A DNA stretch of 64,000 nt from Microvirga sp. (GCF_014699075.1 NZ_JACXAB010000007.1:124001-188000), one strand, 5' to 3'. Shown: positions 52,605-62,310, numbered from the stretch's first letter. Numbers and translations: made by a program. Notes: generated by a model not told the origin, from the sequence alone.

Positions 52605-53083
52605 GTACCAAGCGTAGCGGTTACAAGAGGAGTCTTACGAATATTTTCCGATGGGTGGGGTGAATGACATCCTACGCTGGCCTGATCCTGCATAAGTTTA
52701 CCCAGACCAAGCATAAAAGCCGTGTTTGCTGAAACCGTTGTAGCCGCTTGGTCCGCACCGGGAAACATCATCTTTCTGAATAAGATCCGAGGCATGTGCG
52801 ATCCTGCCAAGGCCATCACCTTCGGGCAGTTTGCCCCCCGGAGCGTGGCACGCCCTAGAACCACCCGCCTTGGTCGAGCAGCCAGCCCACAGGGGGAGAG
52901 GTCATGTGGAAAACCTCGACAGTCGGCAGCAGAATCGGCGTCTCAACGCCGAAAATCGTCTACAGCTTGACAGATGCGCAGAGCACCGTCGAACCTGACG
53001 GTTCTATCAGTCGCCACGCCGATTAAGCAGCCGGGCCTTTGTCCGTGCTGACCATGCGGGAAGCAAAATTCCGAAGGATATCT

Positions 53084-55273
53084 ATGAACGTCCATACCAG
53101 CGTCCAGGTGCACGATTACCTTAAAGATCGCATTTGGGAGATTGCCAACCGGCTTCGTGGCCCCTACCGCCCCCCGCAGTACCGGCTGGTCATGCTGCCC
53201 TTGGTTGTTCTGCGCAGGCTTGATTGCGTTCTGGAGCCGACCAAGGATGCTGTACTGAAGCAGTACGAAAAACTTGTCGCCCAAAATATGCCAGCAAGCG
53301 CGATGGACCGGCTGCTAGGTCGTGCCGCCGACCCAGAGCGGAAGCACCCACTCTACAATACCAGCCCTTTTACCTTCCAGCGACTGCTCGGTGACTCAGA
53401 GAATATAGCCGCCAACCTCGTTTCCTACATCAACGGCTTTTCCCCTACTGCTCGCAGCATCTTCGAGCGCTTCAAGTTCAACGACCAGATCGAAAAGCTG
53501 GATGCTAGCAACCGGCTTTTCACTATCGTTAAGGCGATGGCTGATGTCGATTTGCACCCCAACCGCATCGACAACCTCCAGATGGGTTATCTGTTCGAGC
53601 ATCTCGTGATGCGCTTCAACGAGCAGGCCAATGAGGAGGCTGGCGACCACTTTACCCCGCGCGAAGTTATTCGGCTGATGGCTAACCTGATCTACACTGG
53701 CGAGCAGGACGTCTACACGCCGGGCATTTACCGTACAATTTATGATCCGACGTGCGGCACAGGCGGGATGCTGTCGGAGTCTGAAAAGTTCATCCTCGAC
53801 CAGAACAGTCAGGCTAACCTTGCCCTTTTCGGACAGGAGTATAACGACGAATCTTGGGCCATCTGCTGCTCGGACATGCTCATCAAGGACGAAGATACCA
53901 GCAGCATCGTTCTTGGCGATACACTAGGCGACGGCAAAACAGGCGACGGGTTTGAGGGAAGGCGCTTTCACTACCTGCTCGCTAACCCACCTTTTGGTGT
54001 GGAGTGGAAAGACCAGAAAACGGCCATTGAGAAGGAGCACAATGTGCTCGGTTTCTCGGGACGTTTTGGTGCCGGGCTACCCGCGATCAACGATGGGTCC
54101 CTACTATTTCTTCAGCACATGATAGCGAAGATGCACTCTTACAAGGAGGGGGACGATGATGCGGTTGGATCCAAAATCGCTATAGTCTTCAATGGCTCCT
54201 CATTATTCTCGGGCGACGCAGGATCCGGGCCGTCAAACATCCGCCGCTGGGTTATTGAGAACGACTGGCTTGATGCAATCGTAGCTCTGCCCGACCAGCT
54301 TTTTTATAATACTGGCATTTTCACCTATGTGTGGCTTGTTACCAACCGCAAGTCACCCGAGCGACGCGGCAAAGTGCAATTGATTGATGGCACCCGCTTC
54401 TTCCAACGGATGACTAAGAGCCTCAACAACAAGCGAAATCAAATCACTGAAGATCAAATTCGCCACCTCACCCGCATCTACGGCAACTTCCGCGACGGAG
54501 AGACGGCAGTGGTGCGTATCGACGGTGGGACTGAGGAGCGCGTCGTGTCGCGCATCTTCGAGAACCGGGAGTTCGGCTTCCTTAAAGTGACAGTCGAGCG
54601 CCCGCTCCGAATGAATTTTGAAGCGACGGCGGAGCGCATTGCCAGGTTGGACGATGAAACTGCATTTAGCAATCTCGCCATATCCAAGAAGCGAAAGGAT
54701 GATGCAGAAGCGGCACGCGAGATCGAAGAGGGCCGTACGCTTCAAGAGATCGTTCGAGCGACACTCGCTACACTTGAAAGCAACGGGCGGTACATGGACC
54801 GCGCGGCATTCGAGGCTGACCTTATACAAGCGGCTAAACGTGCAGGTGTGAAAATCGCCGCTCCGTTGAAGAAGGCGATCTTTGCAGCTCTCGGTGAGCG
54901 GGACCCCGCCGCTGAAATCTGCTGTGATGGACAGGGCAGGCCAGAACCGGACAGCGAACTGCGTGACGCCGAGAACATTCCGCTACCTAACGGCACTACC
55001 CTGCCCTTGCCCATGCAGTTCGGGCCAGACAAGCCTAACGATAATCTTGTTAGGACATTTCGCAAGGTGATTGATGACTATATTGCCCGCGAAGTGCTGC
55101 CACATGTGCCTGATGCTTGGGTGGACTATGAAAAGACCAAAGTAGGCTACGAGGTTCCAATCAACAGACACTTCTACGTCTACAAGTCACTGCGCCCGCT
55201 GAATACGATTGAGACGGACATCACTGCATTAGAGGGACAAATTGCAGGATTGTTGAAGGGGTTAGTTCTATGA
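53084..55273 (+). CDS. hsdM: Type I restriction-modification methyltransferase subunit HsdM
   Basis: A 729-residue N6-adenine methyltransferase subunit. An N-terminal HsdM helical domain precedes HFTPREVIRLMANLI. The SAM motif is DPTCGTGGML (221-230) and the catalytic motif is NPPF (301-304, LLANPPFGVEW). It is longer than the usual 500 or so residues owing to a C-terminal extension from about residue 480 (helical, charged) that may form the HsdS contact. AAGGA precedes the ATG at 53084. The hsdS start overlaps the stop by four bases. GC content is clearly below that of the core genes. Confidence 0.95.
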   Translation: MNVHTSVQVHDYLKDRIWEIANRLRGPYRPPQYRLVMLPLVVLRRLDCVLEPTKDAVLKQYEKLVAQNMPASAMDRLLGRAADPERKHPLYNTSPFTFQRLLGDSENIAANLVSYINGFSPTARSIFERFKFNDQIEKLDASNRLFTIVKAMADVDLHPNRIDNLQMGYLFEHLVMRFNEQANEEAGDHFTPREVIRLMANLIYTGEQDVYTPGIYRTIYDPTCGTGGMLSESEKFILDQNSQANLALFGQEYNDESWAICCSDMLIKDEDTSSIVLGDTLGDGKTGDGFEGRRFHYLLANPPFGVEWKDQKTAIEKEHNVLGFSGRFGAGLPAINDGSLLFLQHMIAKMHSYKEGDDDAVGSKIAIVFNGSSLFSGDAGSGPSNIRRWVIENDWLDAIVALPDQLFYNTGIFTYVWLVTNRKSPERRGKVQLIDGTRFFQRMTKSLNNKRNQITEDQIRHLTRIYGNFRDGETAVVRIDGGTEERVVSRIFENREFGFLKVTVERPLRMNFEATAERIARLDDETAFSNLAISKKRKDDAEAAREIEEGRTLQEIVRATLATLESNGRYMDRAAFEADLIQAAKRAGVKIAAPLKKAIFAALGERDPAAEICCDGQGRPEPDSELRDAENIPLPNGTTLPLPMQFGPDKPNDNLVRTFRKVIDDYIAREVLPHVPDAWVDYEKTKVGYEVPINRHFYVYKSLRPLNTIETDITALEGQIAGLLKGLVL

Positions 55274-56559
55274 TCTTTCCACCTGAAAAACAGGCACAAA
55301 GACTGAAGTGGGCCTTTGAAAGTTGCAAGAATGGGGCGTGGGGTACTGAACCGGACGGTGATCATGATGTTGTTTGCATCCGCGCAGCCGATTTCGATGG
55401 ACAACTTGGCAGACTGAATAACGGCGATCGCACGTTGCGTGCTATAGACCGAGATACGTTCAAAAAAATAGAACTTCGTCCCGGAGATCTGGTTCTTGAG
55501 AAGTCTGGCGGTGGTGAGAAGCAGCTTGTTGGCCGAACCATCTTGTTTGATGGGACAACACCAAGCGTCTGCTCGAATTTTCTTGCCCGTTGCAGACCAT
55601 CGAGAGGAGTAGAACCTGCCTTCCTCAATTACTTAATGCTTGCAATTTATTACGCGCGGGGAACCTTCCCCCACATCAAGCAAAGTACCGGCATTCAGAA
55701 CCTCGATCTTCCGAGTTTATTGAATACACGCGTGTCCATTCCATCTCTTGAGGCGCAGCGCACGATTGCACAGTTTCTGAATGAGAAGACCACGACCATA
55801 AACAGACTAATTGAGAAGAAGCGCGCCCTTCTCGAACGGCTTGCCGAAAGGCGTCAGACTATCATTACCTGCGCTGTTACGAAGGGTTTAAACGTTGCGA
55901 CGCCCTTGAAGGCTTCCGGCGTCACTTGGCTCGGAGACATTCCGGCACATTGGGTCGTATCAGCTCTAGGTTACAGATACGAGGTGCAGTTGGGCCGAAT
56001 GCTCAATGCGGAACGGGCCTATGGCGACCATTTGAAACCCTATCTCCGCGTGTACGACGTTCAATGGGGCAGAATCAATGTTGATGATCTACCCCTGATG
56101 GACTACCCGCCATCCGCACAGGAACGCTACCGTCTTCGGCCTGGGGACCTGCTTGTGAACGAAGGCGGAAGCTACGTTGGAAGATCAGCGATTTGGAGAG
56201 GGGAGCTTGAGGAGTGCTACTATCAGAAGGCGTTACATAGATTGAGACCCCTCAATCCCCAGCTCGATACCGCTGAATTTTTATACTTCGTGATGGAAAT
56301 GGCTACAAAGAACGATGTATTCATTGCGGGAGGTAATCAAACAACGATTGATCATCTAACAGCTGAACAGCTTCGGCACTATCGCTTTGCCTTTCCACCT
56401 TTAGAAGAGCAGAACCAAATTGTGGCTGCGCTGAGCACTTCCTTGAGGCAGAACGAGGAATTGAGAGAAAAAATCAGTCTTTCGATTGAACGCCTTGAGG
56501 AATATCGTGCTGCCCTGATAACTTCGGCAGTCACAGGAGACATTGCAGGGCTACAGTGA
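55270..56559 (+). CDS. hsdS: Type I restriction-modification specificity subunit HsdS
   Basis: A 429-residue subunit with two target-recognition domains that reads the bipartite DNA site. TRD1 spans about 1-175 and ends in SIPSLEAQRTIAQFLNEKTTTINRLIEKKRALLERLAERRQTIITCAVTKGLN, the central coiled coil. TRD2 starts with GVTWLGDIPAHWVV and ends in the second coil PPLEEQNQIVAALSTSL...IERLEEYRAALITSAVTGDI. This symmetrical half-repeat design is standard. It is coupled to hsdM by ATGA. Base composition is much more AT-rich than that of flanking genes, typical of laterally acquired specificity subunits. The site recognised is unknown. Confidence 0.95.
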   Translation: MIFPPEKQAQRLKWAFESCKNGAWGTEPDGDHDVVCIRAADFDGQLGRLNNGDRTLRAIDRDTFKKIELRPGDLVLEKSGGGEKQLVGRTILFDGTTPSVCSNFLARCRPSRGVEPAFLNYLMLAIYYARGTFPHIKQSTGIQNLDLPSLLNTRVSIPSLEAQRTIAQFLNEKTTTINRLIEKKRALLERLAERRQTIITCAVTKGLNVATPLKASGVTWLGDIPAHWVVSALGYRYEVQLGRMLNAERAYGDHLKPYLRVYDVQWGRINVDDLPLMDYPPSAQERYRLRPGDLLVNEGGSYVGRSAIWRGELEECYYQKALHRLRPLNPQLDTAEFLYFVMEMATKNDVFIAGGNQTTIDHLTAEQLRHYRFAFPPLEEQNQIVAALSTSLRQNEELREKISLSIERLEEYRAALITSAVTGDIAGLQ

Positions 56560-56647
56560 TGACATATGCAAGTATATTCATGGTGTTGAGATGAACGGCC
56601 AAACTTTAGCACGTTTGCACAGTGGCTCAGTGCAGGAGCTCTAATCA

Positions 56648-59600
56648 ATGTCTGGCCACACTGAACGCGCTTTCGAGACGGCGATCGAGACTGGATTGAT
56701 CAGCACAGGTGGTTATGAAAAGCGTCAACCTAAAGCGTATAGTGAGGCATATGCGCTCTTCCCTGACGATGTGACGTGTTTCCTTAAATCCAGTCAGGTC
56801 ACAAAGTGGAGCCAGTTGGAAGCGCTGCTTGGGGCTAAGACTGAGGCAACGGTGCTCGACAGCCTTGCCAAAGAACTCGACCTAAAGGGAACCCTCCACG
56901 TCCTGCGACACGGCTTCAAGTGCTACGGCAAAACCTTTCGCCTCGCCTATTTCCGCCCGAACTCCGGTCTAAACCCTGAAGCCGCTGAGGCTTACACGAA
57001 AAATCGGCTCACTATTACCCGGCAGGTGGCCTTCACCTCTGTGATGAAGAAGGCGGACGGCAAAAACCGCCGCTGCATCATCGACGTGACCTTGGCCGTG
57101 AATGGGCTGCCTGTGGCTACGGCGGAACTCAAAAACCCGCTGACGGGCCAGCGCGCCAGCGACGCGATTCGGCAGTACATAGACGAGCGCGATGAGCGCG
57201 ACGTGCTGTTCGCCTTCAGAAAGCGCGCGCTCGTGCACTTCGCCGTTGACCCCGACGAGGTGTGGATGACCACACGGCTGAAAGGCAAGGAAACGGTGTT
57301 CCTCCCCTTCAACCGAGGCCATAACCACGGTGCGGGCAACCCGCCGGTCGAAGGGAATTGGAAGACGCATTACCTGTGGGACGAGGTGCTTCAGGCCGAC
57401 AGCCTGTTGGACATCCTGCAGCGCTTCATGCACCTCGAAGTCAAGGAGCGGCAGGTCAAAACCGACAAGGGTGTGCGCACCATCCGCAAGGAGACCATGG
57501 TCTTCCCGCGCTACCACCAGCTTGATAGCGTGCGCAACCTCGTCGCCCACGCGAGAGTGCACGGAGCGGGACGAAACTACCTGATTCAGCACTCGGCGGG
57601 ATCCGGCAAGTCCAACTCCATCGCCTGGCTGGCCCACCGCTTGGCAAGCCTCCACGATGCCGATGACGTGAAAGTCTTTCACTCGGTGGTCGTCGTCACC
57701 GACCGGCGGGTGCTCGATCAGCAACTGCAAAACACCATCTACCAGTTCGAGCACAAGACGGGCGTGGTCGAAAAGATCGACGAGGATACCCAGCAACTGG
57801 TGCGCGCCCTGTCACAGGGCACGCCCATCGTCATCACCACGATCCAAAAATTCCCCTTCATCTCGCAAGCGCTGTCCACGTTAGAGAACAAGGGCACAGG
57901 GGTGAAGATCGACACCGCGGGCAAGCGCTTTGCGGTGATCGTGGACGAGGCGCATTCCTCGCAGAGCGGCGAGACGGCAACCGCCCTGAGGGGAATGTTG
58001 AACAAGGATGGGATTGAGGCAGCAATTGCGGCGCAACTGTCGGAGGAAGAGGACAGCGATCTGTCAGACGACGCCAAGGCCGCACTGTTGCGTGATGCCC
58101 TGAAGCGTGCGCGTCAGCCCAACCTCAGCTTTTTCGCCTTCACGGCCACGCCTAAGTTCAAGACCAAGATCCTGTTTGACGAGCCGGGGCCGTCCGGCAC
58201 ATCGCCGTTTCACGAGTACACCATGCGACAGGCCATCGACGAGGGCTTCATCATGGACGTCCTTCAGAACTACACGACCTACAAGCGTTTCTATGGCCTG
58301 GTGAAGCAGGTCGAGAATGACCCCGAGGTGCCGCGCAAGCAGGCCGCGAAGGCACTGACACGCTATCTCGAACTGCACCCCGTCAACATCGAGCAGGTGG
58401 TGTCGGTCATCGTTGAACACTTCCGCCTCTACGTCATGCATGAGTTGGGTGGTCGCGCCAAGGCGATGGTCGTCACCGGCTCGCGGCTGGCGGCGGTCAA
58501 GTACAAGTTGGCCTTTGACCGCTACATCAAACAGCACGGCTACTCGGGCATTCGCTCGCTGGTGGCCTTCTCGGGCACGGTGGAGGACCCGGAGGATCCC
58601 GACTCGTCCTTCACCGAGGTGTCGATGAACGACGGGCTGGCCGAAAGCGAACTGCCCGAGGCGTTTGAGCGTGACGACTACCGGGTGCTCCTCGTCGCCG
58701 AAAAGTACCAAACCGGCTTCGATCAGCCGCTGTTGCAGACCATGTATGTGGTCAAGCGGCTGGCGGGGGTGCAGGCGGTACAAACCCTGTCCCGCCTCAA
58801 CCGCATGGCTCCAGGCAAGACGCGAACCTTTGTGCTCGATTTCGTCAACGACGAGGATGATATCTACAAGGCGTTCAAGCCTTATTACGAGGCGACCCCC
58901 GTTGGCGAGAACGCGGATCCACACCGCCTCTCCGAGTTGCAGCACAAGCTGCTGCAATGGGCCATTTTCGCGCCCGCTGACGTGAATGCCTTCGCCGAGG
59001 TTTGGTATCGGCCCAAGCGCGACCACTCGGCAACCGACCACCGGCTGATGAATGCGGCGCTCGATGCCGTCGTGGCGCGATTCCTAGAGAAGGAGGAACT
59101 CGAACAGGACGAGTTCCGGGGCCAACTCACTGCTTATCGTAATCTGTATGCCTTCCTGTCGCAGATCATTCCCTACCAGGACAGCGAACTGGAAAAGCTG
59201 TACGCCTTTGTGCGCAACCTGATCGCAAAGCTGCCCCCCCCGGGCGAGGGCAAAGCCTTTGCACTCGACGACGAGGTGGCGCTCCGGTACTTCCGCCTGC
59301 AGCAGATGACGGAAGGGTCCATTGACCTGTCGGCGGGTGAGGCCGACCCACTCAAGGGTCCGACGGATGTGGGCACCGCCCGTACGCCCGACGATGAGGT
59401 GAACCTGTCCAGCCTGATCGACAAACTCAACGAGCGCTTCGGTACGGACTTCACTGAAGCCGATCAGCTGTTTTTCGATCAGATCCGGGCGAGCGCCGTG
59501 GAGGACGAACAGATTGTTGAGGCCGCGCGGGCCAACAACCTCGCCAATTTTTCCTCCTATCTCGAACGGATGCTCGACGAGTTGTTCATCGACCGCATGG

Positions 59601-59746
59601 AAGGCAACGAGGAGATCTTCTCCAGGGTGATGACCGACAAGGACTTCAGGGCCGCGGCGCACGGCCACTTGGCGCGGGAGATTTTCGACCGCGTGCGGGA
59701 CCAGGAACGAGCACGAGGAGGCAGTGCGCCTACAGGCGCTAAGTAG
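56648..59746 (+). CDS. hsdR: Type I restriction endonuclease subunit HsdR
   Basis: A 1032-residue motor-nuclease subunit. An N-terminal PD-(D/E)xK nuclease has CIIDVTLAVNGLPVATAELKNP (Asp146, Glu160, Lys162). Helicase motifs follow: IQHSAGSGKSNSIAWLAHRL (Walker A at 315-322), VIVDEAHSSQSG, FFAFTATPKFKTKILF and VQTLSRLNRMAPGK. It translocates DNA toward the HsdMS complex and cuts away from the site. It lies 88 bases after hsdS. The second half is more GC-rich than hsdM/hsdS. The stop overlaps the convergent GIY-YIG stop by 8 bases. Confidence 0.96.
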   Translation: MSGHTERAFETAIETGLISTGGYEKRQPKAYSEAYALFPDDVTCFLKSSQVTKWSQLEALLGAKTEATVLDSLAKELDLKGTLHVLRHGFKCYGKTFRLAYFRPNSGLNPEAAEAYTKNRLTITRQVAFTSVMKKADGKNRRCIIDVTLAVNGLPVATAELKNPLTGQRASDAIRQYIDERDERDVLFAFRKRALVHFAVDPDEVWMTTRLKGKETVFLPFNRGHNHGAGNPPVEGNWKTHYLWDEVLQADSLLDILQRFMHLEVKERQVKTDKGVRTIRKETMVFPRYHQLDSVRNLVAHARVHGAGRNYLIQHSAGSGKSNSIAWLAHRLASLHDADDVKVFHSVVVVTDRRVLDQQLQNTIYQFEHKTGVVEKIDEDTQQLVRALSQGTPIVITTIQKFPFISQALSTLENKGTGVKIDTAGKRFAVIVDEAHSSQSGETATALRGMLNKDGIEAAIAAQLSEEEDSDLSDDAKAALLRDALKRARQPNLSFFAFTATPKFKTKILFDEPGPSGTSPFHEYTMRQAIDEGFIMDVLQNYTTYKRFYGLVKQVENDPEVPRKQAAKALTRYLELHPVNIEQVVSVIVEHFRLYVMHELGGRAKAMVVTGSRLAAVKYKLAFDRYIKQHGYSGIRSLVAFSGTVEDPEDPDSSFTEVSMNDGLAESELPEAFERDDYRVLLVAEKYQTGFDQPLLQTMYVVKRLAGVQAVQTLSRLNRMAPGKTRTFVLDFVNDEDDIYKAFKPYYEATPVGENADPHRLSELQHKLLQWAIFAPADVNAFAEVWYRPKRDHSATDHRLMNAALDAVVARFLEKEELEQDEFRGQLTAYRNLYAFLSQIIPYQDSELEKLYAFVRNLIAKLPPPGEGKAFALDDEVALRYFRLQQMTEGSIDLSAGEADPLKGPTDVGTARTPDDEVNLSSLIDKLNERFGTDFTEADQLFFDQIRASAVEDEQIVEAARANNLANFSSYLERMLDELFIDRMEGNEEIFSRVMTDKDFRAAAHGHLAREIFDRVRDQERARGGSAPTGAK

Positions 59747-60077
59747 GGGTCGGCGAGTAGGCGCGGTTCAGCTCCGGCAGGCGGCCCTCATGTTGCATAT
59801 GAATATTCATCCACGTGCGCTCGACTTTGTTCGTCTCCGCCGTCTCTATCCAGAAAAACAGGATGGCCCTTCCCTTGGGACTGGGACTGGTTTTCCGCGG
59901 ATCGTCCAAGTGATCGTTCATCCGACGGCGCAGGTTTGTTGCCAGCCCGATGTACAGCACCGTCTCGTCGAACGTCGTGAGGGCATAGCACCCTGATCCG
60001 TCCGGGACGAACTTCAAGCGGTGCCTCCGAAACGACTCCTTCCGGGTGGGCCGGGGATCGAACGCGGACACTTTCAT
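59739..60077 (-). CDS. GIY-YIG nuclease family protein
   Basis: A 112-residue single-domain protein. The signature pair is GCYALTTFDETVLYIG (Gly-Cys-Tyr at 29-31, Tyr-Ile-Gly at 42-44), followed by the conserved arginine in ATNLRRRMNDHL and a glutamate in TNKVERTWMNIH (Glu86), the usual metal ligand. No extra DNA-binding domain is present. GIY-YIG domains nick or cleave DNA. Its ATG at 60077 overlaps the stop of the DGQHR gene by four bases (ATGA), so both proteins are likely made together. It is convergent with hsdR. Confidence 0.85.
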   Translation of the reverse strand: MKVSAFDPRPTRKESFRRHRLKFVPDGSGCYALTTFDETVLYIGLATNLRRRMNDHLDDPRKTSPSPKGRAILFFWIETAETNKVERTWMNIHMQHEGRLPELNRAYSPTPT

Positions 60078-61201
60078 ATTTGGATGGCGGTGCTCATCGA
60101 CGACTTGTGCAGCGCCTTTGACATTTCCTGAACGGCGATCCCGATTGCGCCGGAGTTGAGGTGACCGGCCTTGCCGCCTTTGACCCACCAGTCAGGGTGA
60201 CCTAACCCGGCGTACTCACCCTCGACATTCTCGAACGATGCTTCGAGGAGATCATGCATCGCCTGTACGGTAAAGTTTCCACGCTCCTGAAGCTTCATAA
60301 AAAATGGGATCGAAAACCGGCAAAACAGCTCCACGCCAATATATTTATAAAGCGCAGAAGCATCCCCGTCGTCGAGAATGGTCGCTATTGCCTTCCAATA
60401 GTTCAAGAAGATCTTCTTCTCTTTGTCGAAATCGCTAAAGGCGATGATCGGGTTGTTCGCTGTCAAGATATACCGGACGACAAGCTTCACAAAGGATCTC
60501 TGATTGATCGTCGCCCCTTCGGTATCGCTGTTCGCCATCAGGATCTTGCCCTTCCAGGGCGACCCCTCGGTCTCGTTGAGGTAGTCAATGTATTTGACGG
60601 CCTTATCGACCTCTCCCTTTTGAACAGTGTTCAAAATCCACTTCGGAAGGCTGGGCATATCCTCAACATCCAACGCCTCCGTCAGCCGCGAGGTAATTCG
60701 TTGCTCGACCGATTTATCGACGCTCTTCTGCGTCGTGTTGACGATGAGGAAGTGGCACATCTGATGAATCTGCGGCAGGTTCACCGCAATGTTCACAGGC
60801 ACTTCAAAGTCGAGCACACGCGGATCCTTGTGCGCGGCCATCTTGAGACCCTCAAGGCGATGCTGTCCGTCAACGACACTGAAGGGGCCAACGTCGGCCG
60901 TGTCGATGTGGATCGAATTAGTGCTTTCATCGAACGGGATAGACTTTGACGTGGCGAGAAACACCGACGTCGGCAGGAAGGCGTCCTGACTGTCCTGTCC
61001 CTTCACGATGTACTCTGCCAGCTTCTTGGCGCGCGCTGTGTTGAGAAGGCGCTGGTAGCCCTTATCCTCGCCATTGGAGGGATCTAAGGTTTCGACGCTG
61101 TAGAACTTGTCAGCGACCAAATCCCCGACTTTCATGGATGTTGTAAACAACATCAGTGCGCCTTGCCGCACACGGGCTGCGGGAATCGTAATTTTTGCCA
61201 T
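60074..61201 (-). CDS. DGQHR-domain protein (DndB-like)
   Basis: A 375-residue protein with the motif VVDGQHRLEGLK (DGQHR at 111-115), a hallmark of the DGQHR superfamily that includes DndB, a regulator of DNA phosphorothioation, and several uncharacterised phage-defence or homing proteins. Flanking regions (TSVFLATSKSIPFDE...; LIVNTTQKSVDKSVEQRITSRLTEAL) match the fold. DndB's partners DndA/C/D/E are not in the window. ATG 61201 has AAGGGGG upstream. Coupling with a GIY-YIG nuclease suggests one operon acting on DNA. The function is inferred only from domains. Confidence 0.82.
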   Translation of the reverse strand: MAKITIPAARVRQGALMLFTTSMKVGDLVADKFYSVETLDPSNGEDKGYQRLLNTARAKKLAEYIVKGQDSQDAFLPTSVFLATSKSIPFDESTNSIHIDTADVGPFSVVDGQHRLEGLKMAAHKDPRVLDFEVPVNIAVNLPQIHQMCHFLIVNTTQKSVDKSVEQRITSRLTEALDVEDMPSLPKWILNTVQKGEVDKAVKYIDYLNETEGSPWKGKILMANSDTEGATINQRSFVKLVVRYILTANNPIIAFSDFDKEKKIFLNYWKAIATILDDGDASALYKYIGVELFCRFSIPFFMKLQERGNFTVQAMHDLLEASFENVEGEYAGLGHPDWWVKGGKAGHLNSGAIGIAVQEMSKALHKSSMSTAIQI

Positions 61202-61650
61202 TGAACGCCCCCTTAGAGCGAACCGCCTTTGAGGCAGACGCGTTTCCTTGTTCCCCAAGGTACAAACTTCTGCACAACACTGTCTAGATCCACGTCGCGA
61301 ACTTGAAGGATGGGCGAGCAGGCTCTCATGGCTTAATTCAAATGAGGAGCGGCGGCGGTCGGCTTGCTCTTCAGCCGCCCGCCAACGGAGCGCAGGACAT
61401 TAAAGTCCCGATGCTTGCCGCGACTGCGATACAGCATCGACCGTGCAGTCCTTGTAAACGATTGATGTTATTGGCGATTTTCGGGACAACCAGCACATCG
61501 CCGAAACCTTGAAGCACCTAACTAATTGATATGTCTCGCTAATCGCCCCAACTTTTCTGAGCAAAACTGCACAAAACTTATCTCGCGGTCGCCTGATACC
61601 CGCGTTATTGTTGCTTCCCTCGCCATTGCAGCACCAATGGAGACAGTCGG
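61202..61650. other. Intergenic region, divergent promoters, no gene recognised
   Basis: 449 bases between the divergent DGQHR gene and the UDG-like gene. It contains AT-rich tracts (TAACTAATTGATATG, GAGCAAAACTGCACAAAAC) in its right half that suit promoters. Frames of 60-100 codons in it have no recognisable features. Confidence 0.6.
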
Positions 61651-62310
61651 ATGACGAACCCGGCGTTGCTCTCGACCCTCTTGCCTGCGCTTTCACCCTG
61701 TCCGCATTTGAGCGACGGCTGCAGGGGGACCGTGCAATGGCGTCCTGAGTCTGGTTTCATTCCACGGGGATTTGCTGGTGCGACCGGAACGCTCCAAGCG
61801 GTCCACCTCGTTCTGGTCAGCGCGGAACCGGGCGATCCCGCCGATGGGGAGACCTATCACGGAGGGCCTCAGCAGATCGCTCACGATCACCTGCGTCTGT
61901 TCGAGAGCGCACTTGCAGGCGACACCCTTCGCCGAGGCGGGCGCACGACCCCGTACCACCGCAACCTCCGGCATATTCTAACGCTCTGTTGGCCGCATTT
62001 AACCCTTGCAGAACAGCTGGAACGAACGTGGATCACGAATGCGGTTCTGTGCTCCGCACCAAAGTCGGGTGTGGCCCTACCCAAGGCCGTCGAAGTTGCG
62101 TGCACCCACACCTACCTCCATCCACAGCTGCAACTTCTCTCGAACGCTTTCGTGATAGCACTTGGGCGCAAGGCCGAACGTCGCTTGCAGCACATTGGGG
62201 TCCGCATAGACGCGAGTGCCCAACATCCAAGCGCCCGCCCGAACACGCAACCCGTGGCAACCTGGCAGGCTGCCGCGCGCGCGTTTCAAGCGTGGATCGA
62301 CCGCAGATAG
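61651..62310 (+). CDS. Probable uracil-DNA-glycosylase-superfamily protein, function unknown
   Basis: A 219-residue protein. The strand-loop element HLVLVSAEPGDPADGETY resembles the water-activating motif (GEAPG/PGxxE type) of UDG family proteins. ITNAVLCSAPKS resembles the tN-x-V-K/C-x-P segment, and FVIALGRKAERRLQ resembles the G-x-x-A segment in the same order. The exact catalytic residues differ from the known families, and Cys17, Cys24 and others could hint at an Fe-S cluster as in families 4/5; that is speculative. GGAGAC lies upstream. Its setting in a defence-type island is suggestive. It may instead be a distant domain of unrelated activity. Confidence 0.45.
   Translation: MTNPALLSTLLPALSPCPHLSDGCRGTVQWRPESGFIPRGFAGATGTLQAVHLVLVSAEPGDPADGETYHGGPQQIAHDHLRLFESALAGDTLRRGGRTTPYHRNLRHILTLCWPHLTLAEQLERTWITNAVLCSAPKSGVALPKAVEVACTHTYLHPQLQLLSNAFVIALGRKAERRLQHIGVRIDASAQHPSARPNTQPVATWQAAARAFQAWIDRR

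Larger units (their letters stand above)
52292..53083. other. Long non-coding leader/intergenic region between RT and hsdM
   Basis: About 790 bases separate the divergent RT and hsdM starts, far more than two promoters need. The part nearest the RT holds a compact three-way-junction candidate (52312-52360). Bases 52428-52595 form an open frame of 56 codons in RT sense with no ATG. On the opposite strand a 44-codon frame (52470-52604) has a good Shine-Dalgarno. The region 52620-52980 has only weak frames with no recognised similarity. It must also carry the hsdM promoter at its right end. Confidence 0.55.

Noticed and set aside
52574..52864. A 96-codon minus-strand frame upstream of the RT
   Set aside because: It has no recognisable domain, its start lacks a good ribosome site and it overlaps a better-placed structured leader. 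It is left as unassigned sequence.
61303..61696. Small frames between the DGQHR and UDG-like genes
   Set aside because: They overlap each other on both strands, lack ribosome sites and show no features; the gap is best read as promoters.
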